A stretch of 6,655 bases of DNA, taken from assembly GCA_049451635.1 (NCBI GenBank), contig JBMTVT010000087.1:1-6655 (forward strand), given 5' to 3'. The notes under the pieces are model-generated. The model ran no database searches, had not been told where the DNA came from, and worked only from the letters and a program-made list of their open reading frames with translations. The DNA comes from JBMTVT01 sp049451635. GTDB taxonomy: Bacteria; Bacteroidota; Bacteroidia; Flavobacteriales; Flavobacteriaceae. How positions within the stretch are numbered: the first letter of the stretch is position 1; each line of letters begins with the position of its first letter. The position numbers were made by a program, and so were the translations under genes. Positions 1 to 6,655 of the stretch are shown here, piece by piece.

Positions 1-497
1 CCATATTGAATGCGTTTATCAACTACTAATGGCACATCGCCAAACCATTTAACCAGTTGAAAATAATAGAATGCTCTTAAAAATCTGGTTTGTGCTAACA
101 CACTTGTTTTGTTAGCAAAGTCCGTTTTATCTTTAAACTCCATAATGTAGTTTGTACGATTTACACCTGTGTACATCCACGTCCAGATATTACGTAATTG
201 TGCATTTTGTGGTGTATGAATCATATCATCAATTTCCTGAATACCAGGTGTATCAGTAGCGCTTTCGCCACCAGCAAGGGTATTGTCGGATGCAATTTCA
301 CCAACTTGAAATTGTTGTGCTGTTGCTTGTAAATAATCGTATGCAGCAATTAATGCTTTTTGATAATCTTCTTCGGTATTGAAAAAATCTTCGGAGTTTT
401 CGTCTTGAGAATCTACATCAATAAAACTGTCGGCACACGAAAACGTTGCGAATAATGCAAGTAATGCAAGTATATTTATTGTTTTAAAATTTTTCAT
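1..497 (-). CDS. SusD/RagB-family surface glycan-binding lipoprotein, N-terminal part (cut by window edge)
   Basis: This is the start of a SusD-type outer-membrane lipoprotein, which binds oligosaccharide (or another oligomer) at the cell surface and acts as the lid of the SusC transporter. I read 165 full codons by translating the minus strand from the ATG at 497-495; the frame stays open to the left edge, so the gene is truncated by the window and not damaged. The protein starts MKNFKTINILALLALFATFSC, a lipoprotein signal peptide with the acylated cysteine at residue 21. The lipobox is slightly unusual, with Thr at -3 but the expected small Ser at -1. Residues 36-57 (EDFFNTEEDYQKALIAAYDY and on) match the usual SusD N-terminal helix. 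Residues 139-159 (starting FLRAFYYFQLVKWFGDVPLV) are the family's most recognisable motif. Full members are typically about 450-600 residues, so roughly two thirds is missing. It starts 9 bp after the susC stop codon, so the two are almost certainly cotranscribed. The substrate cannot be told from this part. Confidence 0.95.
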   Translation of the reverse strand, partial: MKNFKTINILALLALFATFSCADSFIDVDSQDENSEDFFNTEEDYQKALIAAYDYLQATAQQFQVGEIASDNTLAGGESATDTPGIQEIDDMIHTPQNAQLRNIWTWMYTGVNRTNYIMEFKDKTDFANKTSVLAQTRFLRAFYYFQLVKWFGDVPLVVDKRIQY

Positions 498-506
498 AAT
501 GCTTAA

Positions 507-3500
507 TTATAGTTTTAAGTTAATTCCTAACAAGTAAGTTTTAGCACTAGGATAAAACCCTTGGTCTATACCACCACCAAGTGGTGCACCACTTGAAGCT
601 GTAGGATCGAAACCTTTGTATTTAGTAAGTGTAAATAAGTTATTGCCTGAAACATAAATACGAAGTTTGCTTATTTTGGAATTTTCAGAAGTGTTAAAAG
701 TGTATCCTAATTGTGCGTTTTGAAGGCGTACAAACGAACCATCTTCTACATAAAAATCGGAAAACAAGTTGTTAGGAGTAGCACCATTAGATACACGAGG
801 AAACGTGTTACTAGTACCCTCACCCGTCCATCTAGCTAAATAAGAATTAGTACGGTTGGTAAGTTGTTGCCCACGTTCGTAATTACGAACTATTTCGTTA
901 CCTACTGAAGAAAACGCATAGGCACTAAAATCGAAGTTTTTAAAATCAATGGAGATACTTAAACCCATAGTGGCATCGGGTAATGGGTTACCAATGTTTA
1001 CTCTATCGTCTTCGGTAATAACACCATCGTTATTTTGGTCTACATATTTAATATCTCCTGGTTCTGGAGCAATATCTCCAATAGCAGAAGCATTAATTTC
1101 TTCTTGATTCTGGAAAATACCAGCTGTTTGGTAACCGTAGAAATAACCCATTGGAAAACCAGCTTCCATTCTTGAAGGTGCTGGTTGACTTATACCAAAA
1201 CCACCACCTGTTAAATATCCTGTATTGGTATCAACAAAAAGTACTTTGTTTTTTAGATAGGTTACGTTGTATTTTACACTGAATTTGAAATTATCACTAA
1301 AGTTTTCAGAATAACCTATAGCAAACTCAAGACCCGAGTTTTCAACGGTACCACCATTAACCACAGGTGCGCCACCAGTACCTAACAAGCCTGAAACTTC
1401 TGGAATTACTAGTAAATCTTCTGTTCTTCTTTTAAAATAATCGGTTGTTATATCAATTTTATTATTTAAAAATCGAAGATCTAAACCAATATCAAAGGTT
1501 TTTTGTTTTTCCCATCTAATTTCTGGGTTTGAAATACCACCACTGGCAGTTCCTATATATTCAATATCATCAAAAATATAAGTTCCTTCACCATTTAAAA
1601 GTGATACATAGCGGTAATCTGGAATACGGTCGTTACCCAAAATACCATAAGACGCTCTTAACTTTAATAGGTTGATAAAAGAGCTATCTTTAAGAAAATC
1701 TTCATCAGACATTACCCATCCAATAGAACCAGAAGGGAAAATACCAAATCTGTTTCGTGGTCCGAATTTAGTAGAACCATCGCGACGCACTACTGCTGAT
1801 AGTAAATATTTTCCTTTATAATCGTATTGTACTCTAGTAAAATAAGATAATAATCTAGAATCGAAAGTAGCATTTCTACCTGTAAAACGATTGATGTTTT
1901 CTACATCAAAAGCTTGGTCTAAGTTAGCATTTACATAACTATTATCGATAATATCAAAACCTGTAGCTCCTGTAAATTCGCCTGTAGTTTTAAAAATCGA
2001 TGTTCCGAATAAAACATTGATATTATGAATATCGTTTATTTTATTCTCATACTTAACAAAAGCATCAAACGTATAATCTCTGTAATAGTTTAAACCTTCA
2101 AAAACACTGCTTCTATCAACATTACTGTTTTTTCCACTACCAAAATAGGCTATTGGGTTAAACACTTTTGAAGCCACTTCAGAATAGTTAAATTGAATGT
2201 TAGACTGAACTGTAAAATGATTTAAAAAATTATACGATAACCCTGCGTTTCCGCTTAATTTTGTCACTTTTCCTCTATCAAACGTATCATCAATTTGAGC
2301 TAAAGGGTTAATTACTTCGCCACCTAAACCTTCAGCCAAGGTGTAATCGCCATTTTCATCGTAAACCGCAAATGTTGGTGCCATGTTTATAGCATTAAAA
2401 AGTACCGACGAATTAGAGTTTTCAGGAAGATTTCTTTTGTTGGTTCGCATTAAGGTTAAACCAGAAGTTAACTTGAAATTATCCAGAAAATCGAGTGTAT
2501 AATTTAAGTTATTTGTAAAACGAGTGAAGTTAGATTTACTTCCACCTACAATACCATCTTGGGTTAAAAATGACCCACTGTAAGCATAGGCTGATTTTTT
2601 TGTACCACCACTAAAAGAAATACTGTGATTTGTAATAGGTGCGTTTTCAAAAACCAAATCTTGCCAATCGGTACCAACACCTAAAGAAGCTAAATCTGAA
2701 AACGGCGGCGCATTTCCTCCAGCAGCAAACGCTTCGTTTACAATGGCAGCATACTCGGTAGCATTTAATACTGGAATTTTACGTGTTGTTTGCTGGAAAC
2801 CACCATAAGCATTGTATTCAACGGTTATTGGCATGTTTTTACGACCTGTTTTGGTTTTTATAAGAATAACACCATTGGCTGCTCTAACTCCATAAATACC
2901 TGCTGTAGCATCTTTAAGGATATTAATGTTTTGAATATCGCTAGGGTTTAAAACACTAAGGTCTTCTATAACGTTACCATCAACCAAAATTAATGGTCTG
3001 TTATCACCATTGGTTGCAACCCCACGAATACTAATGGTAGAACCACCACCAGGCGTACCCGATTGCGATGTGATGTTAACACCTGTAACTTGCCCTTGTA
3101 AAGCTTGTTCAATGCGCGTTGGCTTTAAGGCTTCAATACTTTCACTAGAAACTACACTTACGGCTCCTGTAATTTCTTTTTTAGTTTGAGTTCCATAACC
3201 AATAACTACCACTTCATCTAACTTTGCTAAGTCTTCTTGAAGCAGAATGGTTAATTTTGAACTATTGGTTACAACTACTTCTTTAGTAACATAACCTAAA
3301 TAACTAAGTATTAATGTAGCACCAGATTGTACATTTGAAATAATAAAATTACCATCAAAATCTGTTACAGTACCTTTAGTTGTATTTTTTACAACCACAT
3401 TAACACCAGGAATAGGCATGCCTGAGTTGTCTTGAACATGTCCGTTTACATTTATATTCTGAGCGCTTGAATATGAAATGAAAACTAATGTTAGAATTTT

Positions 3501-3518
3501 AAAGAGATAATGTTTCAT
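507..3518 (-). CDS. SusC/RagA-family TonB-linked outer membrane receptor
   Basis: A complete 1003-residue SusC-type TonB-dependent transporter, the outer-membrane barrel that imports the ligand captured by SusD using proton-motive energy delivered by TonB/ExbBD. Residues 1-19 form a signal peptide (cleavage near SSA|Q). Residues 23-97 are a carboxypeptidase-regulatory-like beta-sandwich domain (VNGHVQDNSGMPIPGVNVVV, GTVTDFDGNF). The segment LDEVVVIGYGTQ at 100-111 is the conserved SusC hallmark before the plug. The plug spans about 113-225 (SIRGV at 163-167, ILVDG at 177-181, LKDATAGIYGVRAANGVILI at 201-220). The rest is barrel, with family signatures RRDGSTKFGPRNRFGIFPSG (578-597) and FYVEDGSFVRLQNAQLGYTF (922-941). 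An EF-hand-like loop lies at 827-838. There is no STN domain ahead of the beta-sandwich, so FecR/anti-sigma signalling is unlikely. The last residue is Leu (GINLKL) where many family members end in Phe. The ATG at 3518 is favoured because it places the signal peptide exactly at the N-terminus. Family assignment is firm; substrate is unknown. Confidence 0.97.
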   Translation of the reverse strand: MKHYLFKILTLVFISYSSAQNINVNGHVQDNSGMPIPGVNVVVKNTTKGTVTDFDGNFIISNVQSGATLILSYLGYVTKEVVVTNSSKLTILLQEDLAKLDEVVVIGYGTQTKKEITGAVSVVSSESIEALKPTRIEQALQGQVTGVNITSQSGTPGGGSTISIRGVATNGDNRPLILVDGNVIEDLSVLNPSDIQNINILKDATAGIYGVRAANGVILIKTKTGRKNMPITVEYNAYGGFQQTTRKIPVLNATEYAAIVNEAFAAGGNAPPFSDLASLGVGTDWQDLVFENAPITNHSISFSGGTKKSAYAYSGSFLTQDGIVGGSKSNFTRFTNNLNYTLDFLDNFKLTSGLTLMRTNKRNLPENSNSSVLFNAINMAPTFAVYDENGDYTLAEGLGGEVINPLAQIDDTFDRGKVTKLSGNAGLSYNFLNHFTVQSNIQFNYSEVASKVFNPIAYFGSGKNSNVDRSSVFEGLNYYRDYTFDAFVKYENKINDIHNINVLFGTSIFKTTGEFTGATGFDIIDNSYVNANLDQAFDVENINRFTGRNATFDSRLLSYFTRVQYDYKGKYLLSAVVRRDGSTKFGPRNRFGIFPSGSIGWVMSDEDFLKDSSFINLLKLRASYGILGNDRIPDYRYVSLLNGEGTYIFDDIEYIGTASGGISNPEIRWEKQKTFDIGLDLRFLNNKIDITTDYFKRRTEDLLVIPEVSGLLGTGGAPVVNGGTVENSGLEFAIGYSENFSDNFKFSVKYNVTYLKNKVLFVDTNTGYLTGGGFGISQPAPSRMEAGFPMGYFYGYQTAGIFQNQEEINASAIGDIAPEPGDIKYVDQNNDGVITEDDRVNIGNPLPDATMGLSISIDFKNFDFSAYAFSSVGNEIVRNYERGQQLTNRTNSYLARWTGEGTSNTFPRVSNGATPNNLFSDFYVEDGSFVRLQNAQLGYTFNTSENSKISKLRIYVSGNNLFTLTKYKGFDPTASSGAPLGGGIDQGFYPSAKTYLLGINLKL

Positions 3519-3743
3519 ATGAATTTAGTTTAGTTTTCCTAAAATTACCTTAAAGCTTTTGTTTATTATAATTTTTAACCGCAACAAAAAATATACATAT
3601 TAATAAAAAGTTTTAAATTTTAATAATATCGCAATTTTAAAGCTATTTTTTAACAATATGATAAACTGAATTTTACAAAACCAAACATAAAAGTTAATAA
3701 ATGTTGTGGTAATGTATAGGTAAAATGATAAGATGTATTGTAT
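3519..3743 (-). other. Intergenic region between regulator and susC (susC leader and control region)
   Basis: This 225 bp stretch has no open reading frame of note and is very AT-rich. It holds the candidate susC -7 element at 3682-3689. A second, imperfect -7-like sequence with one extra spacer base (TATTTTTTG on the minus strand) lies at 3593-3585. I see no GC-rich hairpin followed by a T-run after the regulator stop, so read-through from the regulator into susC is possible. An AGGAAAA sequence at 3540-3534 on the minus strand resembles a ribosome site but sits about 16-18 bases from the susC ATG, too far for a normal one. Confidence 0.6.
3682..3689 (-). promoter_or_regulatory. Candidate -7 element of the susC promoter
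   Basis: On the minus strand this reads TATGTTTG, an exact match to the Bacteroidota primary sigma -7 consensus TAnnTTTG. It lies between the regulator stop and the susC start, in the right orientation. Transcription would begin a few bases further on, near 3675-3678, giving a leader of about 160 nt before the susC ATG. I found no TTTG or TTG at the usual -33 distance, which would suit a promoter that needs an activator such as the neighbouring regulator. The match is short and the region AT-rich, so this stays a candidate. Confidence 0.4.
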
Positions 3744-6554
3744 TTAAATTTCTAGTATATAGTCTGTTAAACTCGATTCGCGTGGTAAATCCATTTTTTT
3801 TCGTAGTCTGTAACGTTTTACTTCAACACTTCGGGCTGTTATATTAAGCAATGGAGCTATCTCTTTGGAAGATAAATTTAACCTTAAATAAGCACACAAT
3901 TTTAAATCGTTTGAGGTTAATGCTGGATGAAGTGATTTTATCTTTTTAAGAAAGTCTTTATCGGCATTATTAAAGGCTTCTTCAAAAGCGTGCCAATCAT
4001 CGTTATTGTTTAAATTCTTATCAATGATTTTAATAACTTTTTTTAAATTTTTGGTATCCTGTCCTTTTTGTAATTCGTTTTTAATACTATTTAAAAATTC
4101 GTTTTTCTTTATTAAACTCATGGTAGAGATGCCTAATTCTCTATTCTTATTTTCAATATCTTGTTTAAGCTTCTCGTTATTATGACGCGTAATTTGCTCT
4201 TTATTTTCTAGCTCTTTTAGTTCTAATTCGCGTTGTGTTTTTAATAGCAGTTTTTCACGCTGTTTTTTGTAATAACGTTTGTAAACAAAATGCATGAATA
4301 ATGAAAATAATGCTAATAAAATAAAATAAATAACAAACATAACTTTAGTTAAATACCAAGGTGCTTTAATGGAAAAGCTATATGTTTCTATATTTTGAGA
4401 AACTTCATTACCTATTCTAGATCTAACATAAAATGTATAGTCGCCATATGGTAAATTTTCAAAAATAGCTGTTGAAGTATTTGTCCAGTTACTCCATAAA
4501 TTGTAAATACCTTCTAGTTTATATTGGTATTCAGTTTCTAAATATTTATCATATTCGGGAACACTAAAACTAAATTGTAAATTATTTTCATTGTTATTAA
4601 AATCCCCTTTTGAATTTACATTTAAAAATTTTGGGTTAAATCCGATTTTATAACTGCTATTTGAAACCAAATTAAGTTTAATATCATGCGATTTATGACT
4701 AAGTTTATTTAAGTCTATAACTATATAACCTAAAGTATTACCGTATAAATACTTACTGTTTTGTAGGTAGGATATGTTTTCGTAACCCGAAACATCATTT
4801 CTTAACGAACTTGGTAAAGAAATTTTAGTTATTTTATAACTATTACTAAGTTTGAAAGGTGTTAAATAACTAATTTCTTGTTTAGAAAAAGACCATAATT
4901 TATTGGTTTGTTCATTAAAAACCAATTTACCTGAAGTGTATTGTTGTTTTTTAAATAAGCCACTTAAAATGGTGTCTCTAACAAATTTATTTTTTTCAGT
5001 ATTATATTTATAAATACCTTCTTTTTGTGAATATAAAACATCATTGTGGTATTTTATTAAGCTAGATTTAGAACCTTTTACTACCGAGTTATCTTTAGTT
5101 ACATTTACAGCTTTTGTATAATTTGTATCTAACGTAACTTTAAATGCACCTTTGTATTCATGACTCACCAATACATTAGTTTCATCCAGCATTTCAAAAA
5201 ACCTACTTGAAATATCAAAACCTTCTATACTGTTTTTAAACACCCATTGGCCTTGTTTATTTTCAATAATATTTAAACCGTTATAATTTCCTTGAAGTAG
5301 CATATTATTATGATTTAAAATAGGTTTAATGTCCCATGTGCCTTGAATATCTGAAATTAACTTAGCAGTTGTACCGTTAACTAGAAACGTTCCTGAATTA
5401 TGACCACAAAATAAAGTGTTATAAATTTTTGTTAAACACCAAACAGCGCCTTTTGTTCCTGGTATTAAGGTAAATGCATCTTCGGTATTAAACTCTTTAT
5501 AAAACAGCCCTTGGTTAGTGCCTATATATAAATAATTATTGAATAAAATTGATGTATTAACTGAACCTATTTTACCTCTTTCATAATTATAAATACTAAA
5601 TGGTGATTTTATATTTATACAATTAATACCGTTTTCTAATCCTAACCAAACATTGTAATCAACATCTTCAAAAACCGATAAAACGGTATTATTACTTAAA
5701 CCGTTGCTTTGGTTTATTTTAATATTTAATTCTCCTTTTGAATTTAAATGTAAAATACCATTAGAAATAGTTCCTAAAACAAAACTATCGTCTTTTAACT
5801 TGGTGCTACAATAAATACGGTCGTTTAAAAGGATATTATTTGCTGGTATTTTCCATTGATCAAGATTATCATTTTTAAAGAAATAAAAACCGTTGTCTTC
5901 GGTTTGAAATAATAAATGACCTTGATGATTAAATATATTAACCAGTAAATTGTCTTTTAAAATTGGATGATTACTAACTAATTTGGACGTGCCATTTACA
6001 ATTTCAAAAACTCCTTCTTTAGCTTTTTGAAAATAGATATCTTCTTTTACTTTAAAAATTTTATAAATAACACTATTTGAATTAATTACTGTGTAATTTC
6101 TTTTATTTTTATTATAAATGTAAATACGTTTAAGTGATTGAAATAATATAAAATCTTCTACATTTACAATGTTCCATATTTCTTCATCTTCTAAAAATGA
6201 TATATTAAGATTTTTTGATAAAGAGGTGTAATTTAATATTCCAAATTCGTTTTTTTTCCAATATCCAAATTCTTGGTAGCTTCCTGTATAAATTAAATTA
6301 TCTATTACTTTTACCGATCTTACAATGGTTTGGTTGGGTGAATTGTATAGTTGCCATTTAGCGCCATTAAACTCTAACAAACCTTTATTGTTTGCTACAT
6401 AAATATATTTTTCATTAGATTGAGATATAGACCAATTTTGATTTTCTGCGCCATACTCATTAGGTGTGTAAACCTTTATTGGTGGATGTTCTTGAGCCTT
6501 TAAAAAAAAACTAAAAAGAAAAACGATGGATATAAGTAGTAGTTTAGATGGCAT
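3744..6554 (-). CDS. Membrane-spanning beta-propeller / triple-tyrosine regulator with LuxR-type HTH
   Basis: A 936-residue predicted one-component transcription regulator, probably controlling the adjacent susCD genes. Residues 1-20 are a signal peptide (cleavage near LKA|Q). About 21-630 is a periplasmic sensor with propeller-type repeats. The clearest is LSNNTVLSVFEDVDYNVWLG from 286, a two-component-regulator-propeller blade; others are GLLEFNGAKW (58-67), GSYQEFGYW (91-99) and GHNSGTF (384-390). About 655-732 is a Y_Y_Y (triple tyrosine) beta-sandwich (YQYKLEG, WSNW, LPYGDYTFYVRS). One transmembrane helix follows at about 735-757, then a basic, charged coiled coil at about 760-832. The C-terminus (about 875-936) is a LuxR/GerE-type helix-turn-helix: LTSNDLKLCAYLRLNLSSKE, then IAPLLNITARSVEVKRYRLR. 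No histidine kinase H-box, ATP-binding or receiver domain is visible, unlike hybrid two-component systems of Bacteroides. The gene lies upstream of susC on the same strand, with 225 bp between. The start is supported by the signal peptide and an AAAGGA ribosome site 5 bases upstream. The ligand is unknown; control of susCD is inferred from position. Confidence 0.92.
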   Translation of the reverse strand: MPSKLLLISIVFLFSFFLKAQEHPPIKVYTPNEYGAENQNWSISQSNEKYIYVANNKGLLEFNGAKWQLYNSPNQTIVRSVKVIDNLIYTGSYQEFGYWKKNEFGILNYTSLSKNLNISFLEDEEIWNIVNVEDFILFQSLKRIYIYNKNKRNYTVINSNSVIYKIFKVKEDIYFQKAKEGVFEIVNGTSKLVSNHPILKDNLLVNIFNHQGHLLFQTEDNGFYFFKNDNLDQWKIPANNILLNDRIYCSTKLKDDSFVLGTISNGILHLNSKGELNIKINQSNGLSNNTVLSVFEDVDYNVWLGLENGINCINIKSPFSIYNYERGKIGSVNTSILFNNYLYIGTNQGLFYKEFNTEDAFTLIPGTKGAVWCLTKIYNTLFCGHNSGTFLVNGTTAKLISDIQGTWDIKPILNHNNMLLQGNYNGLNIIENKQGQWVFKNSIEGFDISSRFFEMLDETNVLVSHEYKGAFKVTLDTNYTKAVNVTKDNSVVKGSKSSLIKYHNDVLYSQKEGIYKYNTEKNKFVRDTILSGLFKKQQYTSGKLVFNEQTNKLWSFSKQEISYLTPFKLSNSYKITKISLPSSLRNDVSGYENISYLQNSKYLYGNTLGYIVIDLNKLSHKSHDIKLNLVSNSSYKIGFNPKFLNVNSKGDFNNNENNLQFSFSVPEYDKYLETEYQYKLEGIYNLWSNWTNTSTAIFENLPYGDYTFYVRSRIGNEVSQNIETYSFSIKAPWYLTKVMFVIYFILLALFSLFMHFVYKRYYKKQREKLLLKTQRELELKELENKEQITRHNNEKLKQDIENKNRELGISTMSLIKKNEFLNSIKNELQKGQDTKNLKKVIKIIDKNLNNNDDWHAFEEAFNNADKDFLKKIKSLHPALTSNDLKLCAYLRLNLSSKEIAPLLNITARSVEVKRYRLRKKMDLPRESSLTDYILEI

Positions 6555-6559
6555 TGTAA

Positions 6560-6565
6560 TCCTTT
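6560..6565 (-). promoter_or_regulatory. Shine-Dalgarno-like ribosome binding site of the regulator gene
   Basis: On the minus strand the sequence AAAGGA lies 5 bases ahead of the ATG at 6554-6552 (AAAGGA-TTACA-ATG). It partly matches the AGGAGG core and has suitable spacing, so it supports the chosen start. It stands out because many Bacteroidota genes, including susC and susD here, show only A/T-rich leaders with no clear Shine-Dalgarno sequence close to the start. Confidence 0.6.
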
Positions 6566-6570
6566 AAAAG

Positions 6571-6581
6571 ATTGTAACAAT
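6571..6581. repeat. 11-bp perfect palindrome upstream of the regulator start
   Basis: The sequence ATTGTAACAAT is a perfect inverted repeat with 5-base arms (ATTGT / ACAAT) around one central base, 16 bp upstream of the regulator ATG. On the minus strand it partly overlaps TAGTATTG (6585-6578), a one-mismatch version of the -7 consensus. Its left half recurs as ATTGTAA at 6553-6559, overlapping the start codon. It could be an operator for self-regulation, but short A/T palindromes arise by chance in such DNA. Confidence 0.3.
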
Positions 6582-6655
6582 ACTAATGTAATAAAAATAA
6601 TAGATTAAATCATTGATGTATAAGTAATAGTATAGATTATAATTAAAACAAAAAA

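Noticed and set aside
1..497. Possible pseudogene, because susD lacks a full-length reading frame in the window.
   Set aside because: The frame is open without stops from the ATG to the window edge and keeps the family motifs, so it is simply cut by the boundary.
3585..3593. Second -7-like sequence TATTTTTTG (minus strand) upstream of susC.
   Set aside because: It has three bases, not two, between TA and TTTG, and the nearest upstream TTG (3634-3632) is about 38 bp away, too far for a -33 element. A T-run in AT-rich DNA explains it.
3550..3644. Direct repeat TTAAAGCT at 3550-3557 and 3637-3644, considered as a pair of operator sites.
   Set aside because: Only 8 bp, low complexity and 87 bp apart; likely chance in this base composition.
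3660..3743. Rho-independent terminator after the regulator gene.
   Set aside because: No GC-containing stem followed by a T-run is visible on the minus strand; only weak A/T self-complementarity such as around TTTTACAAAA.
3744..6554. Annotation of the regulator as a hybrid two-component sensor kinase, suggested by its propeller and Y_Y_Y domains.
   Set aside because: After the membrane helix there are only about 115 residues of coiled coil and linker before the HTH, with no room for and no motifs of HisKA, HATPase or receiver domains.
507..6554. Genes on the plus strand opposite the three minus-strand genes.
   Set aside because: I recognised no plausible plus-strand protein; any plus-strand frames would be shadows of the well-supported minus-strand genes.

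Overview
The window looks like the upstream end of a Bacteroidota polysaccharide-utilisation-type locus, most likely from the family Flavobacteriaceae. The evidence is an adjacent SusC/SusD pair, a Bacteroidota-style propeller/triple-tyrosine regulator, strongly AT-rich DNA, and an exact match to the Bacteroidota -7 promoter consensus. Genus and substrate cannot be read from the sequence.

All three genes are on the minus strand, so transcription runs from the right edge to the left. In order of transcription: (1) about 100 bp of AT-rich upstream DNA (6555-6655) with a recognisable ribosome binding site and a short palindrome; (2) a 936-residue membrane-spanning regulator (6554-3744); (3) a 225 bp intergenic region (3743-3519) that probably carries the susC promoter and a long leader; (4) a complete 1003-residue SusC-type TonB-dependent receptor (3518-507); (5) after only 9 bp, the first 165 codons of a SusD-type surface lipoprotein (497 to the left edge), cut by the window and not broken.

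The likely logic is as follows. SusD captures a glycan or other oligomer at the cell surface and closes over the SusC barrel, which imports it with TonB energy. The regulator senses a periplasmic product through its beta-propeller and triple-tyrosine domain and passes the signal through one membrane helix and a coiled coil to a LuxR/GerE-type DNA-binding domain. It has no visible histidine kinase or receiver domain, so it would act as a one-component, membrane-tethered activator. SusC lacks the N-terminal STN signalling domain used with FecR/sigma-factor pairs, which fits control by the neighbouring regulator. The catabolic enzymes that would name the substrate probably lie beyond the left edge. 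No RNA genes, CRISPR array, insertion sequence or phage feature was seen.
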